NCBI RefSeq assembly: GCF_021732705.1
Contig: NZ_JAKFUM010000017.1
Span: 1-64,000 of the forward strand
Length of the DNA: 64,000 bases
From: Nevskia sp.
GTDB taxonomy: Bacteria; Pseudomonadota; Gammaproteobacteria; Nevskiales; Nevskiaceae
Reading direction: 5' to 3'
In this document: piece by piece, positions 17,572-26,846 of the stretch
Layout: each line of letters begins with the position of its first letter
Numbering within the stretch: position 1 is the first letter of the stretch
The notes under the pieces: generated by a model
Told to the model about the DNA's origin: nothing
Databases searched by the model: none
The model's input: only the letters and a program-made list of their open reading frames with translations
Position numbers and translations under genes: made by a program

Positions 17572-18015
<444 letters not shown>

Positions 18016-18037
18016 TGCGGGCTGGAGCTATACCTAC

Positions 18038-18724
18038 GTGAGCAATCCAAAGAAGAAAGGCAAGCGAACCTGGAGTACCGGGCTCGTTGTCTCGATCATC
18101 TTCCACGGCACGCTGATCCTGTTCCTGATCCAGCTGGTGCGGCCACAAGCCAACCTGGCACCGCAGCCCAAAAAGACTCCGGTCATCGTCGAACTGGCTC
18201 CGCCACCGCCGCCACCACCACCGCCACCACCGCCACCTCCGCCGCCGCCGACGCCGCCACCGAAGGATCCGCCGAAGATCGTCCCGACGCCGACTCCGTC
18301 GCCGCCGCCGATCGAGGCGCCGACGACCAACGCACCGGATGCCGTGGATGTGCCGACGGTGCCGCCGTCTCCGCCGCCCGCTCCGCCTGCGCCACCCGCG
18401 CCGCCGGCTCGCGTCGTCGGTACCGGCGTGCCGTCGTCGTACTACAACACGCTGCAGAACGTCATCCAGCAGACCGTTCAGTACCCCGCCAAGTCCTTGC
18501 GCAACGAGGAAGAGGGCGTGGCCAAGCTGCGCGTTCGCATCGCCCGCGATGGCGAGATTCTGGAAGTGACGATCATCCAGAAGTCGGGCTATGTCGATCT
18601 CGATCGCGAAGCCAAGGACGTGTTCCGTCGCATCGGCAAGTTCCCGCCGGTGCCGGCCTCCGTCGGTCCGGAGTTCACCGGGTTCCTCGTCGAACTGCCG
18701 ATCAACTTCTCGCTGGGTGGTTGA
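18038..18724 (+). CDS. tonB: TonB energy-transducing protein
   Basis: A 228-residue TonB. After a basic N-terminus there is one signal-anchor helix, residues 13-35, with the SIIFH Ser/His pair needed for contact with ExbB. Next comes a long periplasmic Pro-rich linker that includes an uninterrupted run of 17 prolines (about residues 55-71) and later Pro/Ala/Thr repeats. The C-terminal domain, about 140-228, has YNTLQNVIQQTVQYP, EEGVAKLRVRIARDGEI and FRRIGKFPPVPA. The start is GTG at 18038. It spans the periplasm to drive outer-membrane receptors, such as the one at 45882. A strong terminator follows. Confidence 0.95.
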   Translation: MSNPKKKGKRTWSTGLVVSIIFHGTLILFLIQLVRPQANLAPQPKKTPVIVELAPPPPPPPPPPPPPPPPPTPPPKDPPKIVPTPTPSPPPIEAPTTNAPDAVDVPTVPPSPPPAPPAPPAPPARVVGTGVPSSYYNTLQNVIQQTVQYPAKSLRNEEEGVAKLRVRIARDGEILEVTIIQKSGYVDLDREAKDVFRRIGKFPPVPASVGPEFTGFLVELPINFSLGG

Positions 18725-18790
18725 TGTGATTTGGCGACTTGCAGTCTCATCGGCTGCAGATCGCCGAAATTGACGGCTTTTGAAAGCAGA

Positions 18791-19933
<1,143 letters not shown>

Positions 19934-19964
19934 GCGCCGGCCTCACCCCCACGGGAACGCGACA

Positions 19965-20009
19965 GGGAATCGGGAATCGTCGACACGATTTCCGGTTCCC
20001 TTTTCTTTT
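19965..20009 (+). terminator. Terminator or attenuator between gap and pgk
   Basis: Imperfect long stem from GGGAATCGGGAATCGT (19965-19980) to ACGATTTCCGGTTCCC (19985-20000), loop CGAC, followed by TTTTCTTTT. It would reduce read-through from gap into pgk. Confidence 0.7.
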
Positions 20010-20049
20010 GGTGCGCTTCCTTTCCCTTTGCCGACTCAGGATGCCGATC

Positions 20050-21234
20050 ATGAAAATCAAGAAGCTCGCCGACCTCGATCTGAATCACCAGCGCGTGTTC
20101 ATCCGCGCCGACCTCAACGTGCCGCAGGATGAAGCCGGCAACATCACCGAGGACACGCGCATCCGTGCGTCGATTCCGGGCATCCGGCTGGCCCTGTCGA
20201 AAGGTGCGGCCGTGATGGTGACTTCGCATCTGGGCCGTCCGACCGAGGGCGAGTTCAAGCCGGCCGATTCGCTGGCGCCGATCGCGGCGCGCATGAGCGA
20301 ACTGCTGGGCCAGCCGGTCAAGCTGATCCAGAACTGGGTTGATGGCGGCTTCAGCGTCGCTCCGGGCGAGGTCGTGCTGCTCGAGAACTGCCGCTGCAAC
20401 AAGGGCGAGAAGAAGAACAGCGACGAACTCGCGGAGAAGATGGCGAAGCTCTGCGATGTCTATGTCAACGACGCATTCGGCACCGCTCACCGCGCCGAAG
20501 CGACGACCCATGCACTGGCCATGAAGGCGAAGATTGCCTGCGCCGGCCCGCTGGTCGCGGCGGAACTGGAAGCGCTCGGGGCTGCGCTCGGCAATCCGAA
20601 GCGGCCGCTGGTGGCGATCGTCGGCGGCTCGAAAGTGTCGACCAAGCTGACGATCCTCGACGCGCTGGCCGACAAGGTCGATCAGCTGGTGGTCGGCGGC
20701 GGCATCGCCAACACGTTCCTGCTCGCCGCGGGCCTGCCGATCGGCAAGTCGCTGGCCGAGCCGGATCTGGTGCCGGAAGCGAAGCGCATCATCGACAAGC
20801 TGAAGGCGCGCGGCGCGTCAGTGCCGATTCCGACCGATGTGGTCACCGCCAAGGCGTTTTCGCCGACCGCCGAAGCCACGGTTAAGCGAGCTGCGGATGT
20901 CGCCGCGGACGACATGATCCTCGACATCGGCCCCGACACCGCGGGTTTGCTGGCCGACATCATGGTCAGTGCCGGCACCATCGTCTGGAATGGCCCGCTC
21001 GGTGTGTTCGAGTTCGATCAGTTCGCCAACGGCACCCAGGTGCTGGCGGCGGCGATCGCGAAGTCGTCGGCGATGTCGATCGCCGGTGGCGGTGACACCG
21101 TGGCGGCCATTGCCAAGTTCGAGATCGGGGAGCAGGTCGGCTACATCTCGACGGCTGGTGGCGCCTTCCTGGAGTTCCTCGAAGGCAAGACCCTCCCGGC
21201 CGTCGCGGCGCTGGAAGCTCGCGCCAACGATTGA
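20050..21234 (+). CDS. pgk: Phosphoglycerate kinase
   Basis: Pgk transfers phosphate from 1,3-bisphosphoglycerate to ADP. The 394-residue protein has the conserved [10 protein letters not shown] start, [47 protein letters not shown], the ATP-site segment [15 protein letters not shown] and GGGDTVAA. The ATG at 20050 has AGGA nine bases upstream; an earlier ATG at 20041 would add only three residues. A perfect hairpin terminator follows the stop. Confidence 0.97.
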   Translation: MKIKKLADLDLNHQRVFIRADLNVPQDEAGNITEDTRIRASIPGIRLALSKGAAVMVTSHLGRPTEGEFKPADSLAPIAARMSELLGQPVKLIQNWVDGGFSVAPGEVVLLENCRCNKGEKKNSDELAEKMAKLCDVYVNDAFGTAHRAEATTHALAMKAKIACAGPLVAAELEALGAALGNPKRPLVAIVGGSKVSTKLTILDALADKVDQLVVGGGIANTFLLAAGLPIGKSLAEPDLVPEAKRIIDKLKARGASVPIPTDVVTAKAFSPTAEATVKRAADVAADDMILDIGPDTAGLLADIMVSAGTIVWNGPLGVFEFDQFANGTQVLAAAIAKSSAMSIAGGGDTVAAIAKFEIGEQVGYISTAGGAFLEFLEGKTLPAVAALEARAND

Positions 21235-21258
21235 CTGCACGCGCACGGCCCTTGAAGC

Positions 21259-21286
21259 AAAGGCGGCGACCCGTGTCGCCGCCTTT
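21259..21286. terminator. Bidirectional terminator after pgk
   Basis: Perfect 12-bp stem AAAGGCGGCGAC/GTCGCCGCCTTT with loop CCGT, between the convergent pgk and the small secreted-protein gene. Its A and T ends serve both strands. Confidence 0.8.
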
Positions 21287-21306
21287 CATGCCGCACGCGC
21301 TGCGGA

Positions 21307-21744
21307 CTACTTCTTGTCCTTGTCCTGGTCCTTCGCGAGCCTCGAATTGAGCTCCGAGATGTAGGCATTCGCTTCGGCGACCGCCTTGTTGGCAACAGCG
21401 GCATGCGCATTGGCAGCCGCCGTGTGCACCGTCACGTAGTCCTTCATGCACGCCTGATAGTTGCTAAACGCGTCGTTGAACTGATCGGCTTGGATCTGCG
21501 AAGCGAAAGCCTTGATCACCGGGGGCGCTTCACAGGACGGGGCGGCGGGCTCGGCTTCGGGCGTCAGCGGCGTGAACGGCGTGTAGGTGACTTCCGGCAG
21601 CTGTTCCGGCGCTTCGACCGCCGGCTTTTCCTTCTTCTTGATCCGCGACGCATTCCCGCCCGGCGGGTTCTGCGCAAGGCTCAGGAACGGAACGAGCAGC
21701 GCCGCCAGGATCAGCGTTTTCATCGTGGACGTCATCTTCGGCAT
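21307..21744 (-). CDS. Small secreted protein of unknown function
   Basis: A 145-residue protein with an apparent signal peptide (LILAALLVPFLSLAQ). After it comes a low-complexity Lys/Pro/Glu stretch and a C-terminal helical region that starts at a conserved-looking APSCEAPPVIKAFASQIQADQFNDAFSNYQ...CM with two Cys residues, then an Ala-rich coiled helix ending in Lys/Asp repeats. The start at 21744 (MPKMTS) is chosen because AGGAAG lies eight bases upstream; 21723 is also possible. I do not recognise a family. The protein should be periplasmic, perhaps with a disulfide between its two Cys. Confidence 0.7.
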   Translation of the reverse strand: MPKMTSTMKTLILAALLVPFLSLAQNPPGGNASRIKKKEKPAVEAPEQLPEVTYTPFTPLTPEAEPAAPSCEAPPVIKAFASQIQADQFNDAFSNYQACMKDYVTVHTAAANAHAAVANKAVAEANAYISELNSRLAKDQDKDKK

Positions 21745-21881
21745 GTCAGGTCTTCCTGCCGCAACGCAGGGCGGCGTGGTTCGGGTTAGCGGCCATCGTA
21801 GCAAACCGCTGCTGGCAATCGGCGATGTCGCGAGGGCATCGGCTAAACTTGCCGGACCGCCTTTATCGACCGAGACCCCTC

Positions 21882-22724
21882 ATGCGTTTTGCCGGCACCC
21901 GCGACTATGTCGCAACCGATGACCTGACCCTTGCCGTCAACGCGGCGGTCACTCTGCAGCGGCCGCTGCTGGTCAAGGGCGAACCGGGCACCGGCAAGAC
22001 TCGGCTGGCGATGGAAGTGGCGCAGGCGCTCGGCATGCCGTACTTCGAGTGGCATGTGAAGTCGACGACCAAGGCCCAGCAGGGCCTGTACGAGTACGAC
22101 GCGGTGTCGCGCCTGCGCGATTCCCAGCTCGGCGACGGCAAGGTCAAGGACATCGGCAACTACATCGTCAAGGGCAAGCTCTGGGAGTGCTTCGACTCCG
22201 AGGTCCGCCCGCTGCTGCTGATCGACGAGATCGACAAGGCCGACATCGAATTCCCGAACGACCTGCTCAGGGAACTCGACCAGATGGAGTTCTATGTCTA
22301 CGAGACCAAGCAGCTGGTCAAGGCGAAGAACCGGCCCGTGATCATCATCACCTCGAACAACGAGAAGGAACTGCCGGACGCCTTCCTGCGCCGCTGCTTC
22401 TTCCACTACATCCGCTTCCCGGACAAGGAGACGATGCAGAAGATCGTCGACGTGCACCATCCGGACATCAAGAAGAACCTGCTGAAGGAAGCGATGGAAG
22501 TGTTCTTCGGCCTGCGCGAGCTGCCCGGCCTGAAGAAGAAGCCGAGCACCTCGGAACTGATCGACTGGCTGAAGCTGCTGATGGCCGAGGACATCGACCC
22601 GGCCACGCTGCGCGAAACCAGCGCCAAGAAGACGCTGCCGCCGCTGTACGGCGCGCTGCTGAAGAACGAGCAGGATGTGCACCTGTTCGAGCGTATCGCC
22701 TTCATGGCGAGACGCTCGAACTAG
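21882..22724 (+). CDS. MoxR-family AAA+ ATPase
   Basis: A 280-residue AAA+ ATPase of the MoxR group. It has the Walker A LLVKGEPGTGKTRLA (about residue 29), Walker B LLLIDEIDKADIEFPNDLL, the sensor-1 ITSNNEKELPDAFLRRCFFHYI region and a C-terminal helical lid with LPPLYGALLKNEQDVHLFE. MoxR proteins act as chaperones that help assemble metal- or envelope-linked complexes, often next to VWA proteins; none is seen here. The last eleven residues, ERIAFMARRSN, are encoded by a palindromic repeat that recurs after the stop, so the natural C-terminus may have been altered by that repeat. Confidence 0.9.
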   Translation: MRFAGTRDYVATDDLTLAVNAAVTLQRPLLVKGEPGTGKTRLAMEVAQALGMPYFEWHVKSTTKAQQGLYEYDAVSRLRDSQLGDGKVKDIGNYIVKGKLWECFDSEVRPLLLIDEIDKADIEFPNDLLRELDQMEFYVYETKQLVKAKNRPVIIITSNNEKELPDAFLRRCFFHYIRFPDKETMQKIVDVHHPDIKKNLLKEAMEVFFGLRELPGLKKKPSTSELIDWLKLLMAEDIDPATLRETSAKKTLPPLYGALLKNEQDVHLFERIAFMARRSN

Positions 22725-22823
22725 CCGTTCCAGACTGCCGCGAGCGTATCGCCTTCATGGCGAGACGCTCGAACTAGCCGTTCCGGACCGCCAGGAACGC
22801 ATCGCGTTCACGGCATGGCGTTC
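22688..22823. repeat. Palindromic repeats at the moxR 3' end
   Basis: A 44-bp unit at 22688-22731 is repeated exactly at 22741-22784 (period 53). Each contains the hairpin CGAGCGT...ACGCTCG with an inner TCGCC/GGCGA stem around TTCAT. A third, diverged hairpin GAACGC...GCGTTC lies at 22795-22823. The first copy includes the moxR stop codon. Confidence 0.75.
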
Positions 22824-22969
22824 GCCCTGGCTTTTCGCGCGCCGCGGACGTGCTGTTCGCTGCGTGCTGCATCTCCGGCAATCGGCCGGGTCTTGGAATC
22901 CCGCAGACTCGACCCCAGCCTTACTCAGGCGGAGCAACCGCGACCCTGCCCAGTGCCCGGAGATTGCCG

Positions 22970-23602
22970 ATGTCCCGAATTCTTGCTGCCCTGACCTTGT
23001 TTGCGACCCTGCTGCTGTCTGGCTGCGGCTACAACACGCTGCAGTCGCAGGACGAGGCGATCAAGTCGGCCTGGGCCGAGGTGCTGAACCAGTACCAGCG
23101 CCGTGCCGATCTGGTGCCGAATCTGGTGTCGACGGTCAAGGGTTTCGCCGAACAGGAAAAGGATGTGCTACTCGGTGTCACCGAAGCGCGCTCGAAGGTC
23201 GGCGGCATCAATGCCACGCCGGAACTGCTGAATGATCCCGCTGCGTTCAAGAAATTCACCGAAGCGCAGGGCGAGCTGAGCGGTGCGCTGTCGCGACTGC
23301 TGGTCGTCACCGAAAACTATCCGCAGCTCAAGTCCGACGGCCTGTTCCGCGACCTGCAGGCTCAGCTGGAAGGCACCGAAAACCGCATCACCGTCGCCCG
23401 CAAGCGCTATATCGATTCGGTGGCCGCGTACAACATCACCGTGCGCAGCTTCCCGTCGAACCTGACCGCGATGGTGACCGGCGCCAAGACCAAGCCGAGC
23501 TTCGAGGTCGAGAACGAAAAGGCGATCTCCAGCGCGCCGAAGGTCGACTTCAATGCGCCGGCCCCCGCTGCGCCCGCACCGGCCCCCGCTCCGGTTCCGT
23601 AA
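22970..23602 (+). CDS. lemA: LemA-family lipoprotein
   Basis: A 210-residue LemA protein with a lipoprotein signal ending LLLSGCGYN, so Cys19 is probably lipidated and the protein anchored to a membrane, facing the periplasm. The LemA body is typical: LQSQDEAIKSAWAEVLNQYQRRADLVPNL, TVKGFAEQEKDVLLGVTEARS, and GTENRITVARKRYIDSVAAYN. The last 20 residues are an Ala/Pro tail. A GGAG lies seven bases before the ATG at 22970. The next two genes encode TPM-domain proteins, a common arrangement; the joint role is unknown but often tied to envelope stress or redox processes. Confidence 0.93.
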   Translation: MSRILAALTLFATLLLSGCGYNTLQSQDEAIKSAWAEVLNQYQRRADLVPNLVSTVKGFAEQEKDVLLGVTEARSKVGGINATPELLNDPAAFKKFTEAQGELSGALSRLLVVTENYPQLKSDGLFRDLQAQLEGTENRITVARKRYIDSVAAYNITVRSFPSNLTAMVTGAKTKPSFEVENEKAISSAPKVDFNAPAPAAPAPAPAPVP

Positions 23603-23645
23603 CCGAATCTAACGGCCACCTCGGCCCCACACGCTTCGTCAAGCG

Positions 23646-24548
23646 ATGAACGCCAGGTTCCCGCGACTGCTGCGGACGGCTGCGCGAGACTGGCCGGCGC
23701 TGCTGATGACGCTGCTGCTGGCGATCGGCAGCGCGCAGGCCGAGGTACCCGTACCGCCGGTCGCGCGCGTCACCGACCTCACCGCCACGCTGTCGCCTGC
23801 CGATCAGTCGGCGCTCGAGGCGAAGCTTGCGGCGTTCGAAGCGCGCAAGGGCACGCAGATCGCGGTGCTGGTCGTGCCGACGACCGAGCCGGAAACCATC
23901 GAGCAATACGGCATCCGGGTGGCCGAAGCCTGGAAGCTCGGCCGCAAGGGCGTCGACGACGGCGCGGTCCTGATCGTGGCGAAGGACGACCGGAAGCTGC
24001 GCATCGAGGTCGGCTACGGGCTCGAAGGCGCGCTGCCGGATGCGATTGCCAAGCGCATCATTCGTGAAGACATCGCCCCGCGGTTCCGCAGCGGCGACTA
24101 TCCCGGCGGCATCGCGGCCGGGGTCGATCGCCTGATCGCCGTGGCCGATGGCGAGGCACTGCCGCCGCCGAAGCAGCGGCCCGGCGCCAGCGGCCATGCC
24201 AAGTCACCGCCGCTCGAACTGCTGTTCGTCGCGTTCTTCGCGGTCTGGGCGGTCATGGGCATCGTCAAGCGGATGCTCGGCACCGGCATCGCCGCCCTCG
24301 GCGTCGGCGGCATCATCGGCGTGATTGCTGCGATCCTGCTCGCGTCGCTGATCGCAGGACTGGTGATCGGCGTCATCGGCGCGATCTTCGCGGGCATCGC
24401 CTACAGCAGCAATGGCCGCGGCGGTGGCTTCGGCGGCGGCGGGTTCGGTGGTGGCAGCTTCGGCGGCGGCAGCTTCGGCGGCGGTGGCGGCGGCTTCAGC
24501 GGCGGCGGCGGCAGCTTTGGTGGCGGTGGCGCCTCGGGAGACTGGTGA
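23646..24548 (+). CDS. YgcG-like TPM-domain membrane protein with Gly/Ser/Phe-rich tail
   Basis: A 300-residue protein with a signal peptide (to about residue 32), a TPM domain (RVTDLTATLSPADQSALEAKLAAFEARKGTQIAVLVV ... IEVGYGLEGALPD), then two or three hydrophobic helices (residues 192-260) and a C-terminal low-complexity tail of FGGG/SFGGG repeats. This architecture matches the YgcG family. TPM domains are thought to act on the periplasmic side, linked in some cases to photosystem or respiratory complex repair; here the role is unknown. It is 43 bp from lemA and 4 bp from the next TPM gene, forming one operon. Confidence 0.9.
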   Translation: MNARFPRLLRTAARDWPALLMTLLLAIGSAQAEVPVPPVARVTDLTATLSPADQSALEAKLAAFEARKGTQIAVLVVPTTEPETIEQYGIRVAEAWKLGRKGVDDGAVLIVAKDDRKLRIEVGYGLEGALPDAIAKRIIREDIAPRFRSGDYPGGIAAGVDRLIAVADGEALPPPKQRPGASGHAKSPPLELLFVAFFAVWAVMGIVKRMLGTGIAALGVGGIIGVIAAILLASLIAGLVIGVIGAIFAGIAYSSNGRGGGFGGGGFGGGSFGGGSFGGGGGGFSGGGGSFGGGGASGDW

Positions 24549-24552
24549 CACG

Positions 24553-25071
24553 ATGAGCTTGTCGACCCATCCGATCGCGCGCGCGTTCCGGCACCTGTTC
24601 ACCGGCCCGCTGACCGTGCGTCGCGCGTTCCCGCTGGCGGTGGTCAACCAGATCACCGATGCCGTGCGCGCCTGCGAAACGCAGCACCCGGGCGAGATCC
24701 GCTTCGTCATCGAGGCCTCGCTGGAGCCGCGCGAACTACTGGCCGGGCTGACACCGCGCGAACGCGCGGTCGATCTGTTCTCGCGCCTCCGGGTCTGGGA
24801 TACCGAAAACAACAATGGCGTGCTGATCTACGTGCTGTTCGCCGATCATGCGGTCGAGATCGTGGCCGACCGCGCCGTCGGCGATCGACAGGTTTCGCCG
24901 GCGGAATGGCAGGTCGCTTGCGACCGCATGCGCGAGCAGTTCCGCCGCGGCAACTTCGCTGCCGGCGCGATCGCCGGCGTGCAGACCGTGGCCGAAATCC
25001 TCGCGCGACATCCGACGGAGCGGCCGGATGTCGGCAACGAGATGCCGGACGCGCCGCTGATCATCCGCTAA
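24553..25071 (+). CDS. Second TPM-domain protein
   Basis: A 172-residue protein without signal peptide or clear membrane segment. It carries a TPM-like domain: RRAFPLAVVNQITDAVRACETQHPGEIRFVIEA, RAVDLFSRLRVWDTENNNGVLIYVLFADHAVEIVADRAVGD, and a C-terminal helix with FRRGNFAAGAIAGVQTVAEILARH. The NNNGVLIYV and DHAVEIVADR segments mark the family. It starts four bases after the YgcG-like gene and probably works with it and LemA. Location is uncertain because no export signal is visible; it may associate with the inner membrane from the cytoplasm. Confidence 0.85.
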   Translation: MSLSTHPIARAFRHLFTGPLTVRRAFPLAVVNQITDAVRACETQHPGEIRFVIEASLEPRELLAGLTPRERAVDLFSRLRVWDTENNNGVLIYVLFADHAVEIVADRAVGDRQVSPAEWQVACDRMREQFRRGNFAAGAIAGVQTVAEILARHPTERPDVGNEMPDAPLIIR

Positions 25072-25207
25072 CGCCGCGCGCTCTGCGCGAAGGCCGCACC
25101 GGCGCGCCGCCGCGACTTGGGATCGTCGAGACCGCTCGCCGCCTCCGTCCGTCCGAAGGCGCCGGACACCGCGATGCGCCGCGATTCTTTGATGCGAGAA
25201 TCCGGCG

Positions 25208-25756
25208 ATGAAAGGGATGATGTTCACCGAGTTTCTCGACATGGTCGAAGCCCGTCACGGGCTGGCGATGAAGGACGCCCTGATCGAGCAAGCGGCACTG
25301 CCGAATGCCGGCGCCTACACCTCGGTGGGCAGCTACGATCACCGCGAACTGCTGCGGCTGGCGGCGGCACTGTCCGAGCGCACCGGCGTGCCGATGCCAG
25401 CCTTGATGGCCGAGTACGCCGACGCCGTGTTCGAACTGTTCCTGCGGCGCTATCGGCCGATGATCGAACGGGCGACGTCCTGCTTCGATTTTCTCGGCCG
25501 GATCGAAAGCTACATCCACGTCGAGGTCCGCAAGCTGTATCCGGATGCGGAATTCCCGAGCTTCAGCTATCCGCAGCACGACACGCAGGTCCTGGTGATG
25601 GACTACCGCTCGCCGCGGCCGATGTCGGTGTTCGCCGAAGGCCTGATCCGCGCCACGATCCGCCACTACGGCGAGCCGATCGATCTGGCGGTCGAGGATC
25701 AGTCCGACGGCCGCGGCACGGCGGCGCGCTTCACGATGACCCGTCGCCCGGCATGA
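25208..25756 (+). CDS. H-NOX heme nitric-oxide/oxygen-binding sensor
   Basis: A 182-residue stand-alone H-NOX protein. The N-terminus MKGMMFTEFLDMVE, the GAYTSVGSYDH segment, the probable heme-ligand His104 in YIHVEVRKLYPDA and the YxSxR porphyrin-propionate motif Tyr133-Ser135-Arg137 are all present. Such proteins bind NO tightly and change the activity of a partner kinase or cyclase. Here the partner is the histidine kinase that begins on the H-NOX stop codon (ATGA overlap), the classical H-NOX/HnoK pairing. There is no associated response regulator in the window. Role: sensing NO, perhaps for biofilm or dispersal control; that outcome is inference. Confidence 0.93.
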   Translation: MKGMMFTEFLDMVEARHGLAMKDALIEQAALPNAGAYTSVGSYDHRELLRLAAALSERTGVPMPALMAEYADAVFELFLRRYRPMIERATSCFDFLGRIESYIHVEVRKLYPDAEFPSFSYPQHDTQVLVMDYRSPRPMSVFAEGLIRATIRHYGEPIDLAVEDQSDGRGTAARFTMTRRPA

Positions 25757-26634
25757 GCGCGAGTCCGGAAGACCTGCTGCGCCGCGAGCTGGCGCGCGAG
25801 AAGGCGGCGCGCCGTGCGGCCGAGGAACTGCTGGAGCAGAAGAGCCTCGAGCTGTATCAGCGCAATGCCGAACTCGAGCGCGAGGTCGGCATGCGGCGCG
25901 AGATCGAGAACACGCTGCGCGAGCAGGCCGCGGCACTGGTCCGCTCCAACGGTGATCTCGAACAGTTCGCGTACGTGGCGTCGCACGATCTGCAAGCGCC
26001 GCTGCGGACTATTTCCGGCTTCTCGCAGCTGCTGGTCCGGCGCAATGCCGACACGCTGGATGCCGAAAGTCAGGAGTTCCTGCAGTTCATCGAGGACGGC
26101 ACCAAGCGCCTGCACGCGCTGATCCAGGATCTGCTGGCGTTCTCGCGCGTCAGCCGCAGCAACCTGCAGCCGACCGCGGTCAACCTGCAGGCGGTGGTCG
26201 AATCGGTCTGCGAGACGCTGAAGCTCGGGCCGGAAGCGGCCGGTGCCGAGGTCATCGCCGACGCGCTGCCGGACGTGCTGGCCGACCGCACGCAGATGAC
26301 CCTGCTGTTCCAGAACCTGATCGACAACGGCGTGAAGTTCCGGCGCAAGGACGTGCCGCCGGTCGTGCGCGTTCGCGCAGCGCGCCACGACAGCACGTGG
26401 CGGATCGTGGTCGAGGACAACGGCATCGGCATTCCGCCCGAACATGCCGAGCGCGTGTTCACGATCTTCCAGCGCCTGCATCACGCGACCGAGTACGCCG
26501 GCACCGGCATCGGGCTGCCGATCTGCAAGAAGATCGTCGAGCGTCGTGGCGGCCGGATCTGGGCGCAGGCGGCCGAGCCGGGGCCGGGGACCGCATTCCA
26601 CATCGAAATTCCGGTGCAGCCGCCGCTGGCCTGA
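25753..26634 (+). CDS. Histidine kinase coupled to H-NOX
   Basis: A 293-residue soluble kinase. It starts with a long coiled coil (residues 5-65), followed by a DHp domain with phospho-acceptor His78 in FAYVASHDLQAPLRTISGF and an HATPase domain with N box LFQNLIDNGVKF, G1 DNGIGIP and G2 GTGIGLPICKK. The DHp is of the phytochrome/hybrid-kinase subclass. There is no sensor domain, which fits regulation through the adjacent H-NOX. No receiver domain or cognate regulator follows. The ATG at 25753 overlaps the H-NOX stop, so the pair is co-translated. Confidence 0.93.
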   Translation: MSASPEDLLRRELAREKAARRAAEELLEQKSLELYQRNAELEREVGMRREIENTLREQAAALVRSNGDLEQFAYVASHDLQAPLRTISGFSQLLVRRNADTLDAESQEFLQFIEDGTKRLHALIQDLLAFSRVSRSNLQPTAVNLQAVVESVCETLKLGPEAAGAEVIADALPDVLADRTQMTLLFQNLIDNGVKFRRKDVPPVVRVRAARHDSTWRIVVEDNGIGIPPEHAERVFTIFQRLHHATEYAGTGIGLPICKKIVERRGGRIWAQAAEPGPGTAFHIEIPVQPPLA

Positions 26635-26636
26635 GC

Positions 26637-26662
26637 GATTTCGGCGGAATTCCGGCGAAATC
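26637..26662. terminator. Near-perfect palindrome after the histidine-kinase gene
   Basis: GATTTCG and CGAAATC flank a GGAATTCC centre, giving a 26-bp palindrome with one mismatched pair, two bases after the stop codon. There is no T tract, so termination would be weak or Rho-assisted. Confidence 0.35.
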
Positions 26663-26778
26663 CGCACGATTTCGGTCAAGGCTGGGCCATTCCGGTGCTG
26701 CCAGTGACGAAAACCGGCTGGCGCGTCATCCGGTTTTTACCTAAGCTCAAACACCCGTTCAATTAATGCAACGCCACT

Positions 26779-26810
26779 AAATCGTGCCGCAACCGAGTTG
26801 CGCACGATTT
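26779..26810. promoter_or_regulatory. Strong hairpin just upstream of the aldehyde dehydrogenase gene
   Basis: AAATCGTG-C-CGCAAC / GTTGCG-CACGATTT with loop CGA and one bulged base, followed by TTC. It could be an intrinsic terminator of the H-NOX operon or a regulatory hairpin in the leader; the ATG is 36 bp downstream. Confidence 0.45.
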
Positions 26811-26846
26811 TCAGCGGGTCGGCGTCGAGTTCTGGAGGTTGTCCCG

